From: Alphaproteobacteria bacterium
Lineage (GTDB): Bacteria; Pseudomonadota; Alphaproteobacteria; Rickettsiales; VGDC01
Assembly (NCBI GenBank): GCA_022450665.1
Contig: JAKUPQ010000023.1
Location: forward strand, 1 to 32,344
DNA: 32,344 bases
Direction: 5' to 3'
The translations under genes and the position numbers were made by a program. Every line of letters begins with the position of its first letter. The first letter of the stretch is position 1. The notes beneath the pieces were generated by a model. The model did no database searches. It was not told the DNA's origin and worked only from the letters and a program-made list of their open reading frames with translations. Shown piece after piece: positions 17,024-25,300 of this stretch.

Positions 17024-19744
17024 TTATGCCACATCGCTCTGTTCTGCAAACAGTACTGACACAATAAATTTATTGTCTTCAGTTTTCGTTGTAGCCATGC
17101 GCGAGGAGTCGCCTCCCTGCATAACGCCCCAGTCTACCTGCGCTGCATTTGTGGCTCCTTTCAGATCCGCAAATGCTCCCTTCAGCATAGGCTCCAGAGC
17201 ATAAATTTGCTGTACGTGAACTGCAATTTTTTCAAGCGGATATTTGATAGAAACATTCCGCTCTGATTTATGCTTACGTACAGATTCAAGAAGATTTACA
17301 CAGTCTATTCCCACTATCTCTGCCTCTGCATCGCAGGGATAGTAATTCGCTTGCGGCCACATGTGACGCGCATGGATAGAACCATGTTTTTCAAAATCTT
17401 CTTCAAAGATATAACTGAACAGTTCTTCAGTAATATGCGGCACGAAGGGCGCAAAGAGTTTCAATATACCATCCAAACAGTAGTAAATAGTATATACTGC
17501 ACTCATTTGCGCGGCTGCAGTTCCTTCATTTCCATATACCCTATTTTTCACGAGCTCTAGATAGTTATCACAAAAATCGTTCCAAAAAAAGTCTTCTGCT
17601 GCATTTCTTGCATCTGAATACTCATATTTTTCAAAATCAGCGGTGGCTTTACTTACCGCACGGTGTAGACGGGTTAGCACCCATTTATCTAACACCTCTG
17701 TAATACAACCATTTTTTACATCATCTATGGCACTAACTGGTGCTTTATCTAACTTTTCAAGGTGAATCGCTGCAAATTTAGTAGCGTTCCATAATTTATT
17801 GACCAGCTTCTTGCCAATCTTCAACACATCTTCCGAAAACGCAGTATCAGTACCAAGCTTTGAGGTCGAAGCCCAATAGCGCACTACGTCCGCGCTTTTA
17901 TTGCGGATCAGGTCTACCGGAGTCACTACATTGCCCTTGGATTTGCTCATCTTGGTTTTATCCGATGCTAAGCACCAGCCAGAAATCATCAGGTTTTTCC
18001 ACGGCACCACATCTTCATGCAAATACGCTTTTACTAATGTGTAAAACGCCCAAGTGCGGATAATTTCATGAGCCTGCGGGCGCAAATCTGCCGGAAACAG
18101 TTTAGCATGGCGCTCCGCCGTACCATCACGCAAATTAGCATTAATACTACGCGAGCTAAGCTGCGGCGAAATGGAGCTGGTTGCCCATGTGTCCATTACA
18201 TCTGCATCAGGCCGCACAATATAAATTTTTCCTTCTTTCTCAAAAATTTGAGAAAATTCGGCCGCTGGGTTAGGGCCTGAGTTGCCACCAAGAGCGTCAA
18301 ACCGCTGATACTTATAACCTAGCTTCTCAAAAAACTCTTTCGTAGTATCCGTGTCTAATGGATTAAGTGGCAACATATCTATAGTAGGAACAATTATTTC
18401 CTCAGCACCTACAGGATTATACTGAAGCCCATGCACAAAAGCACCTTTTTCAGTGCTTGCTGAATAGTTTTGCACTTCTACTTGCTGCACGTACCAAACA
18501 GGAAAGGGTACCCCAAAATAGCGTTGTCGCGAAATGCACCAATCCCAGCTAAGACCCTCAATCCATTGATTCATGCGCACTTGCATATATTTAGGATACC
18601 AATTGGCTTCATCTGCCTTAGCTTTCAGCGCTTCTTTTTGATCTAGAACCCTTATAAACCATTGATATGTTGGCAAAATTTCTAGTGGCGCACCCGAACG
18701 TTCGGCGCATTTTACTGCGTGGATGATTGGCTTGCTATCCAACAAATCACCCGATGCCTCTAGCAACTCGATAGTTTTTTCGCGGGCGGCTTTTGCTTTC
18801 AGTCCATTCAGGCTATCCGCATGCGCCCCTTCTAAGCCTTCGATTTTGCCATACTTATTCAAAATTACACGTGTAGGCAAATCATGCTTGCGCCATTTTT
18901 CAATGTCAGCTTCATCGCCAAAGGTGCAACACATCATAATGCCGGTGCCTTTTTCGGGCTCCACGGCCTCGTCTTCTATAACAGGCACTTTCACACCAAA
19001 CAATGGAGTGACGGCAAATTTGCCTCTAAGATGCTGATAGCGTACATCTTCTGGATGATAAAACACCGCTACACACGCAGGCAACAATTCGGGGCGGGTA
19101 GTGGCAACAACAATTTTCTCATCGCTGCCATCAATAGCGAAATGAATGTCATTAAAAAAGCTTGGCTGCTCTTTGTCTTCCACTTCGGCCTGTGCAATGG
19201 CAGTTTGATCCACCGGATCCCACAGCATCGGCTGCAATTTGCGATAGGCGTGTGAGTTACCGAACAAATCAAGAAACGACATTTGCGAAATGCGACGACT
19301 CTGCTCACTCACTGTATGATATTCTTCATTCCAATCTACACTTAGCGCAATTGAAGAAAATAACTCGCGGAACTCTTTGCGCGCTTCTTCACTCACACCC
19401 ATGCATAGCTCTATAAAGTCTTCACGGCTCAAATCCGATGCCCGTACTTTTTTGGCCTTTTCCACCAAACGCTCGGTTGGCAGGCCATTATCATCAAAAC
19501 CCATGGGATAAAATACCGTTTTGCCGCTCATGCGCTGGTAACGGACAATAAAATCCGCTTGGGTGTAGCTATATATATGCCCCATATGCAACATACCCGA
19601 AACCGTAGGCGGTGGCGTATCAATCACATAGGTTTCATCACGCGTAAGACTGCTGTCCCAGCGATACACCTGCTTTTGTTCCCAGGTGTCATGCCAACGG
19701 CTCTCAGCTTCGCTATGATCATATTTTTCCGGCGGTGTTTTCAT
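17024..19744 (-). CDS. valS: Valyl-tRNA synthetase, archaeal-like type
   Basis: This enzyme charges tRNA-Val with valine using ATP. The class I signatures are HMGH (53-56) and KMSKS (598-602). The editing domain (about 200-350) contains VVATTRPELLPACVAV. Instead of the bacterial GTDHAGIATQ-type segment after the HIGH motif, it has GFDDNGLPTE (82-91), the form seen in archaeal ValRS and in Rickettsia. The length of 906 residues and the rest of the protein agree with that type. It begins with ATG at 19744 with a poor Shine-Dalgarno; a promoter candidate lies 36 bases upstream. The enzyme identity is secure; the archaeal affinity is from motif recognition and needs a tree. Confidence 0.97.
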   Translation of the reverse strand: MKTPPEKYDHSEAESRWHDTWEQKQVYRWDSSLTRDETYVIDTPPPTVSGMLHMGHIYSYTQADFIVRYQRMSGKTVFYPMGFDDNGLPTERLVEKAKKVRASDLSREDFIELCMGVSEEARKEFRELFSSIALSVDWNEEYHTVSEQSRRISQMSFLDLFGNSHAYRKLQPMLWDPVDQTAIAQAEVEDKEQPSFFNDIHFAIDGSDEKIVVATTRPELLPACVAVFYHPEDVRYQHLRGKFAVTPLFGVKVPVIEDEAVEPEKGTGIMMCCTFGDEADIEKWRKHDLPTRVILNKYGKIEGLEGAHADSLNGLKAKAAREKTIELLEASGDLLDSKPIIHAVKCAERSGAPLEILPTYQWFIRVLDQKEALKAKADEANWYPKYMQVRMNQWIEGLSWDWCISRQRYFGVPFPVWYVQQVEVQNYSASTEKGAFVHGLQYNPVGAEEIIVPTIDMLPLNPLDTDTTKEFFEKLGYKYQRFDALGGNSGPNPAAEFSQIFEKEGKIYIVRPDADVMDTWATSSISPQLSSRSINANLRDGTAERHAKLFPADLRPQAHEIIRTWAFYTLVKAYLHEDVVPWKNLMISGWCLASDKTKMSKSKGNVVTPVDLIRNKSADVVRYWASTSKLGTDTAFSEDVLKIGKKLVNKLWNATKFAAIHLEKLDKAPVSAIDDVKNGCITEVLDKWVLTRLHRAVSKATADFEKYEYSDARNAAEDFFWNDFCDNYLELVKNRVYGNEGTAAAQMSAVYTIYYCLDGILKLFAPFVPHITEELFSYIFEEDFEKHGSIHARHMWPQANYYPCDAEAEIVGIDCVNLLESVRKHKSERNVSIKYPLEKIAVHVQQIYALEPMLKGAFADLKGATNAAQVDWGVMQGGDSSRMATTKTEDNKFIVSVLFAEQSDVA

Positions 19745-19779
19745 TAGGCAACATACTAAATTTTACAAAATAAACGTCG

Positions 19780-19808
19780 TTAATACTCTGATTCCATCTT
19801 AATTTCAA
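19780..19808 (-). promoter_or_regulatory. Candidate valS promoter
   Basis: On the minus strand TTGAAA (19803-19808) is separated by 17 bases from TATTAA (19780-19785), ending 36 bases before the valS ATG. Consensus match only. Confidence 0.45.
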
Positions 19809-19900
19809 TATTTGCCACGGCAATTTTGAATTTTTTTTAGACTTATTCTATTTAAACTTAATATCGCAGCACTTGTGCAACACAAATTCCGCACAAAACT

Positions 19901-19925
19901 AAAGGGAGGCCTGAGCCTCCCTTTT
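19901..19925 (-). terminator. Terminator after the small lipoprotein unit
   Basis: AAAGGGAGGC and GCCTCCCTTT form a perfect 10-bp stem with a four-base loop. The minus-strand reading ends the lipoprotein and small membrane-protein unit; the stem is symmetric and might also stop plus-strand transcripts. Confidence 0.8.
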
Positions 19926-19951
19926 AACCTTAGCACTGCTGTCACACTTAG

Positions 19952-20032
19952 CTAGAGAGTTTCCACCCAGCCTGCAACTGCATTAAACACCATATATGCA
20001 ATCACCAGAACGCCCAAAATTAGCAGTTCCAT
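19952..20032 (-). CDS. 26-residue single-span membrane peptide
   Basis: A short open frame coding for 26 residues, MELLILGVLVIAYMVFNAVA followed by GWVETL. It is almost entirely one transmembrane helix with a single acidic residue in front and an aromatic-acidic end, like known small membrane proteins. The ATG lies six bases after the stop of the lipoprotein gene, which suggests translational coupling, since there is no Shine-Dalgarno. A terminator follows 27 bases after the stop. Nothing homologous is recognised, and a frame this short could arise by chance, but its position and hydrophobicity favour a real gene. Confidence 0.5.
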   Translation of the reverse strand: MELLILGVLVIAYMVFNAVAGWVETL

Positions 20033-20038
20033 GTATGA

Positions 20039-20212
20039 TTAACGCACATTCAATGCATTAAAATCTACTGCGCTATAACCATAGATATGGGGGCCAGCAG
20101 AAGTTGGGCTGTAGTACAGCGCATCGGAACTTGAACCAACACATGCGGAAAGGCTGGTGCAAAGAAGGGCGCAAGCGACTAAGCGCATGGCATTTTTTTG
20201 AATGTTTTTCAT
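20039..20212 (-). CDS. Small lipoprotein of unknown function
   Basis: This 57-residue protein has a basic, hydrophobic signal peptide and a lipobox LSAC at about residues 21-24 (LLCTSLSAC), so the mature protein is a lipid-anchored peptide of about 34 residues rich in Ser, Tyr and Gly (SPTSAGPHIYGYSAVDFNALN). The ATG at 20212 is preferred over a TTG five codons upstream because a GAAAG-type site lies before it. It seems to form a two-gene unit with the downstream 26-residue membrane peptide. I do not recognise a family; it has the size of entericidin-like lipoproteins but no clear similarity. Confidence 0.7.
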   Translation of the reverse strand: MKNIQKNAMRLVACALLCTSLSACVGSSSDALYYSPTSAGPHIYGYSAVDFNALNVR

Positions 20213-20642
20213 TGTCTTTTCTTTCAATTTATCTGGGCTGCATTCGCAACCGGTGTTTTAAGGTTGATGCAGTTCTAACCCAGCGAAGAATGAATGAGAA
20301 ATGCCATAATCACCAAAGCCCATGCAAAAAACGCATACCTAATAATAGCTGCCTCATATTGTGGATAATATGAATAACCATCTATATATAGTGGTAATTC
20401 TACAGTTTATGATATCAGAGCATAAACGCGTTTCTTGGCAACGCACAAAATTAAAAAATCAAATCGCAGCGATAACGACAAGATTAATTCACAAATATAA
20501 CTAAAGCATACGCAATATGCCCAAAGTGTTAACGCATTAACCAAATATTAAATTTCTTCCTGTTGATTTGTATAAGGGCGCAAATTCTGCTATGTTATTA
20601 GCTCACCCCAAATAACTAACAAAAAACAACCATGGGAGTGCA
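20213..20642. other. Intergenic region, 430 bases
   Basis: This AT-rich stretch lies between the divergently transcribed lipoprotein gene and the 90-residue gene. It contains a CtrA-like box at 20537-20551 and a possible -10 TATAAG at 20571-20576. A 44-codon minus-strand frame (20275-20406) has no usable start codon. No tRNA, terminator or repeat was recognised here. Confidence 0.6.
20537..20551 (+). promoter_or_regulatory. CtrA-like box upstream of the 90-residue gene
   Basis: TTAACCAAATATTAA is an exact TTAA-N7-TTAA match to the CtrA consensus. It is 91 bases upstream of the start codon, and 19 bases before TATAAG (20571-20576), so it would overlap the -35 region, the usual place for CtrA-activated promoters. 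A near-identical box occurs at 26180-26194. Confidence 0.55.
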
Positions 20643-20915
20643 ATGTCGCTATTCAATACCATCGTTAAAGGATTAGAGAATTTCTTCTCTAATCCTCCTC
20701 AGCCAACTTCCGTACAATCATCTGAAGATGAAGCGGAGCATTTGGCACTGCTTACACAATCGGCTAATCGAATTCGCGACACTTTGGGAGCTATAGAAAG
20801 CGGCAGATTAATTGCCGACTCATCTGTCACGACCAATGCCGCCACTACCGCACAAATGCGTTATCAAGATTTAATTGCTCAGCCAAAGCCTGACACCCGT
20901 GAGATTTCACGTTAG
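20643..20915 (+). CDS. 90-residue protein of unknown function
   Basis: I do not recognise this protein. It is soluble, with an N-terminal amphipathic segment (SLFNTIVKGLENFFSN), a Pro-containing linker, an acidic stretch (SSEDEAEHLALL) and a helical middle (SANRIRDTLGAIESGRLIAD). There is no signal peptide or Cys. GGGAG lies four bases before the ATG. It stands on the plus strand against the tail genes, downstream of a CtrA-like box. An 11-bp perfect hairpin lies within its first 20 codons. It ends 20 bases from the stop of the convergent DUF2793 gene. Confidence 0.7.
   Translation: MSLFNTIVKGLENFFSNPPQPTSVQSSEDEAEHLALLTQSANRIRDTLGAIESGRLIADSSVTTNAATTAQMRYQDLIAQPKPDTREISR
20670..20695 (+). 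repeat. Perfect 11-bp hairpin inside the start of the 90-residue gene
   Basis: GGATTAGAGAA (20670-20680) and TTCTCTAATCC (20685-20695) are perfect inverted arms around TTTC, 28-53 bases after the start of the ATG. In mRNA it would form a stable stem soon after initiation. It may control translation or decay, or bind a protein in DNA. Confidence 0.6.
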
Positions 20916-20935
20916 TAGCCTATGATAAGAGGCTA
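20916..20935. terminator. Possible shared hairpin between convergent genes
   Basis: TAGCCT and AGGCTA form a six-base stem with an eight-base loop, filling exactly the gap between the two stop codons. There is no T tract, so termination is only a possibility. Confidence 0.3.
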
Positions 20936-21589
20936 TTATGCTGCACTATCCCCCGATAATATATATTCAGCACTACTACCATCGCTATTTGACAACACAA
21001 ACAACTTACATAATGCATATTGTCCTGCTGTTTTGGTGTGCGACTGTCTATGCCGTAATATAGCTCCTGAAGCAGCACTAAACGTTACCGCACCCGCAGC
21101 TACTTGCAGCACCGTACATTCAAATCCTGCCGGCAAATCATTCGGCAATGTCATTGTGATCGCCGAGGCATTATCGCAAGTTATCAGATCACCGCGATCC
21201 GTTACAGCCAGAGTATAACCAGTTGCAATTTGCGTGTTTATCGCAGAACGCATCGAATAATTTGCCACCCATGCAGCGCCATCATATACATAAAATCTGG
21301 ATTCATCTGCCACCCACAACGTCATACCCGAATTTGGAACAATAAAACGCCAGATTTGCTCAAAATACGCTATTTCGCCATCATGGCCAGCCCAGTCCTC
21401 TGTTGCTCCCGAAGCGATAATGTACATATCACCTTCAGCCGGACTAGCGGGTGGCACTGCTAAATCCTTATCCAATCCATGCCCATTCAGCAAAGCATCT
21501 ATGCGCGTAAACGCCATATTAACCGTTATCTCTTTTTGCGCTTGCGACTGCTCAACAAGCGTCATCCCCAAATTTGGAGTAGTTGCCAT
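20936..21589 (-). CDS. DUF2793 family phage/GTA tail-associated protein
   Basis: The N-terminal 110 residues match the DUF2793 pattern: TPNLGMTLVEQSQAQKEITV with NMAFTRIDALL, then PPASPAEGDMYIIASGATEDWAGHDGEIA and WRFIVPNSGMTLWVADE. This domain is found in alphaproteobacterial phages and GTA-like clusters near the tail-tip gene, where it probably belongs to a fibre or tip structure. The C-terminal 100 residues (GYTLAVTDRGDLITCDNAS onward) are a beta-rich module. AAGGA lies six bases before the ATG. It follows the TIM-barrel tail gene on the same strand, with the PH-SHOCT gene wedged between them on the opposite strand. The molecular role of DUF2793 is unknown to me. Confidence 0.8.
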   Translation of the reverse strand: MATTPNLGMTLVEQSQAQKEITVNMAFTRIDALLNGHGLDKDLAVPPASPAEGDMYIIASGATEDWAGHDGEIAYFEQIWRFIVPNSGMTLWVADESRFYVYDGAAWVANYSMRSAINTQIATGYTLAVTDRGDLITCDNASAITMTLPNDLPAGFECTVLQVAAGAVTFSAASGAILRHRQSHTKTAGQYALCKLFVLSNSDGSSAEYILSGDSAA

Positions 21590-21667
21590 AACAAATCCTT
21601 AATGTTAAATATTAATAGGTTAAATGCATATTGATAGCATTAATTAACAAACTGCTTGTGCAAGTTA

Positions 21668-21696
21668 TTGACCTTGCTTGTACAATAGATCATAGT
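21668..21696 (+). promoter_or_regulatory. Candidate promoter of the PH-SHOCT gene
   Basis: TTGACC (21668-21673) is followed after 17 bases by CATAGT (21691-21696), 26 bases before the ATG. Good -35, moderate -10. Confidence 0.45.
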
Positions 21697-21722
21697 AAAA
21701 AAAACAACTGCGAGAGTCCGTT

Positions 21723-22358
21723 ATGCCCACAATGAAGCAAGTCAATGATCAAATCGAAAAGCTTCCTTCATCCGCCCGTTATATATTCGGCACAAAAAAA
21801 GAAGTTCGAAAACTTCCTTCCATTTTAGAAAATAACGAGCATATTCGCGCCTTAACCTCGGGTTATGTAGGCAGCAATACATGGTTATTAGTATGCACCG
21901 ACCGCCGCATTATCTTTCTGGATCGCGGATGGCTATACGGCTTAAAACAAATTCAAATGCCTTTAAACCGCATAAACTCCATCGATCACGAAATTGGCAT
22001 GGCCATGGGCAGCATTTCTGTTTGGGATGGTGCCACACGCATGACCGTAAACAATATCATCCGCAACAAAGTAGATGCATTTGTTAAAATTGCTAAACAG
22101 TCTATGGAAGAATACAACTATCGCGTAGCGCAATATCAGCAGCAACGCATGCAACAACAGCAACCGCAGCAACAACAGCCTGCTCCACAGCCACAGCAAG
22201 CACCTCAACCGCAACCCGCAGCAGAACTCACTCCACAGCAAAAAGCGCAGCGCATGAGCCAGCTATCTGAGCATTTAGAAAAACTTGCTGTGTTGCGGGA
22301 CAAAGGCATTCTCACCGAAGAGGAATTCCAAGAGCAAAAAACAAAAATGCTCTTATAG
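21723..22358 (+). CDS. PH-domain and SHOCT-domain protein with poly-Gln linker
   Basis: This 211-residue protein has three parts. Residues about 30-127 resemble a bacterial pleckstrin-homology domain (SGYVGSNTWLLVCTDRRIIF with LDRGW, then ISSIxxx-type strands up to VDAFVKIAK). Residues 137-165 are a Gln/Pro-rich linker (QQQQPQQQQPAPQPQQ). Residues 184-211 are a SHOCT motif (LEKLAVLRDKGILTEEEFQE), a short C-terminal domain usually found at the end of other proteins and thought to mediate oligomer contacts. There is no signal or membrane segment. GAGAG precedes the ATG. Its stop codon directly abuts the stop codon of the convergent tail gene. A link with the tail module is only positional. Confidence 0.85.
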   Translation: MPTMKQVNDQIEKLPSSARYIFGTKKEVRKLPSILENNEHIRALTSGYVGSNTWLLVCTDRRIIFLDRGWLYGLKQIQMPLNRINSIDHEIGMAMGSISVWDGATRMTVNNIIRNKVDAFVKIAKQSMEEYNYRVAQYQQQRMQQQQPQQQQPAPQPQQAPQPQPAAELTPQQKAQRMSQLSEHLEKLAVLRDKGILTEEEFQEQKTKMLL

Positions 22359-25300
22359 TTACACCACCGCTTCCGCTGCATATCCTCGACCTACAACTTG
22401 CGACATCTGATAAACCCGTAGTTTTACAGCAGGTTGCGCGGCACCAAAATCTGCAATCTGCATAGATTCCGTATATTCCACTTCATTAGAATTTACAAAT
22501 AATGTACGCACCACATTATTTTCCTCATCCAAAACATCCACTTCGTAACGCTCAAACGCTTCGTTCATAGGAATATCCACATAATCGCGCCAGCCGCCTC
22601 CTGCCCGATCGCGCCGCACCCACATAATACTAATGGTATTCGAGCTGCTCCGCGCCGCCGAAAGATGCACAGGGCTATAAGGGCGCCATCCATTGCCACC
22701 ATAGGCATAGTCTACTGTGTTAGTATTCCCCAAAGTCGCCCCTATAGTCACAGGCTTGTATAAGCGGCTAAGACCAATGCCACTATGCGATGCCACAACT
22801 TTCTCTATACGACCATTCAGCAAAACAAAACGCTCACCAACCATATGACTAGCTATAGCATATTCCGTACCTAATCGCCCGCGCAGCAGTCCGGTTAGCC
22901 GGTACTTTCCGGTCGCCAGCATCTCTGCATTAGTAAATTGCACCAACTCCTCACCTATCAAAGCCAGATTTGCTCCATTCAATACGGCAGCAAATGTCGC
23001 ATTTTCTAACCCCTCACTGCCCAGCAGCACCACATCCACAGAGCTTATTTCATCCAGCACGGTATGTTTGCCATCTGGAAGCACAGTCAGTGCCGTTCCT
23101 ACAATGGCAGGGCTGTCACTAATGGCTACTTGGCCATAACTCCCTCCCCCATCATCCGAGCGATACACAACCGCTCCACGCCATCCCGCATCCAATCCTG
23201 TGAGTGCAAAATGAAGCAATGATTGATTAGGGTCATCAAAAGGCAATATTGGCAAATCCAGTATTTCCATTTGCGTATTTCCTAACGGCACCACCACTTG
23301 CGTTCGCGATTGCGCATTGGCAGGGGGCAAATAAACATCATAACTTGCAATGTCTTCTGCGACCCCTCGCAGTCGCAGCAGCCCTGGCTTGGTTTGCAAC
23401 ACATCAACAATGCGCATGCGATGAAATGCACCATCAACATTTATCTCCACAATATCAGTAGGCTCCAGCAAACCATATTTCATTGGCACATTGCATTCAT
23501 ACTGCGTGCGACTAATCCAGCTATGATACAACCATTGATCAGCCAGCACTTTTGCCCCCTGATCCGATAGAACTAAGGGCAAACTCACCGTTTTAATTTC
23601 ACGGCTTTTGGTCACTTGCCGTTGCGAGAACTGATTCCCTTGCAAATAGTTACTACTACGATTGACATAAAGCACATTTACCTGCCGTGGCAGTTCCAAT
23701 TCTTGTTGCCTACGCACCAACACTAAGTCCTGCGCATTATTTTCTCCTTCCATCGCAATTAAATCCTGCTTATCCAGATTGGCAGCTATACCACCTCCAC
23801 GCGGTACAAATTTTATCAAACCATCCGATTCCACCGCATCAAAGAAATACGCTGCCATCAATTGTTCAATTAACCTGCGGGCATTATTTGGTGCCGCTAC
23901 TACATAGCCCTCCACCAAATCCGTCAATCGCGTTACATCAAATTCGCTATCATCCAACCCTACTTGTCGGCATAAATCCGCTACAATCGCCGCTAGTGCA
24001 GATATACCTAATTTACCATTTATCCAATGTCCGGTTTTCCACTGCCCACCATCTGCCCACACAGAAAGCAAATCAGGCCAATAAGGAAAAGGCCGTGCAT
24101 CCCATGTCCAAACGAACATACGTTCAATCATTAAGGAGTCTTTCCATTGCAACTCTGTTGCCTTCAGACCCGTGCGTTGCGCCCTAAAATCAACCCGCCC
24201 CCGCGAGAAACGAGGAAAGAATCCTTCCGAGCTATCGGGATCATAAAACACATTCGGCTGATTCGTTGCACCGTCCACACTAGGAAACCCATATTCTGTG
24301 AACCATATTGGTTTAGACTGCGGCACCCATGCTGTGGTCTGGCCGTTAGGGTTTACATGGGTGTTATTCCACCACCATGCTATATCCTTAGATGCATAGG
24401 CTGCTCCTAGGGGCTGCTTATTCGTGCGCTCTGCATCAGCATAGTAAAAATCATAGTCTTCCCCCTGCGTCCACCCATCAATCACAGCATTCACGTCGTA
24501 GCCTTGCTGCGGCGCGTCCGTGAGTGGGAAATATGCATCAATACCCACAAAATCAATGTTTGGCGATGCCCATAAACTATCCAGATTATACCATCCACCA
24601 TCCGTGTGGTGATATTCTGACCAATCCGCCGCATAAGTAATTTTTGTGCCTGCACCCATTATTCCTTTGACCGATGCTGCCAGACTTACCAACGCATCCA
24701 CCGCAGGATACACACCTGTTGCACTAGTTACTTTTGTCAAACCTATTAACTCCGAACCAATAACAAACGCGTCCACTTCCCCGTTCATTAAGTTAGCGTA
24801 ATGGATTATAAAATTATTATAACCATTAGATTTCACAAAAAAGTTTTGCACATCTGCTGCAGAACCTGTCACACGACCGCGCCAAGGCTTATCCTCTACA
24901 TCCATAAAAAACATAGGATAGAACAGCACTTTCCACCCCTTTGATTTAATTGCATTTACCAACCGCAACACACTTGCATCATCGGGCGTTCCGCCATAAC
25001 GTGGCGAATTATTCACCAATGTAATTTGCCGTGCGGTAGCGCGATTATACCCCGCCACCCCCCATAGATCCGGATTAGTTGTAGCCCCTTGCTGATACTC
25101 CACTCCCGGCACAATATTACACTGCCCCGCATCCAAGTCGGTACCAAACCACGTCACCACCAAGCCAACCCATTCCAGATTAGGCAGCGCCTCCTCCATT
25201 TGATCAAGCGCCAATAATGCATTTGCGACTCCATCCGGGTTATGCATGTTCACCGGCACCCGTGTTCCTTGCTGCACCCAATTACCTGCAACATCTTCTC

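Noticed and set aside
20275-20406. Minus-strand open frame of 44 codons with a hydrophobic end (YAFFAWALVIMAFLIHSS)
   Set aside because: It has no ATG, GTG or TTG near its beginning and no Shine-Dalgarno; the only possible starts leave a few codons. It may be a remnant but cannot be supported as a gene.
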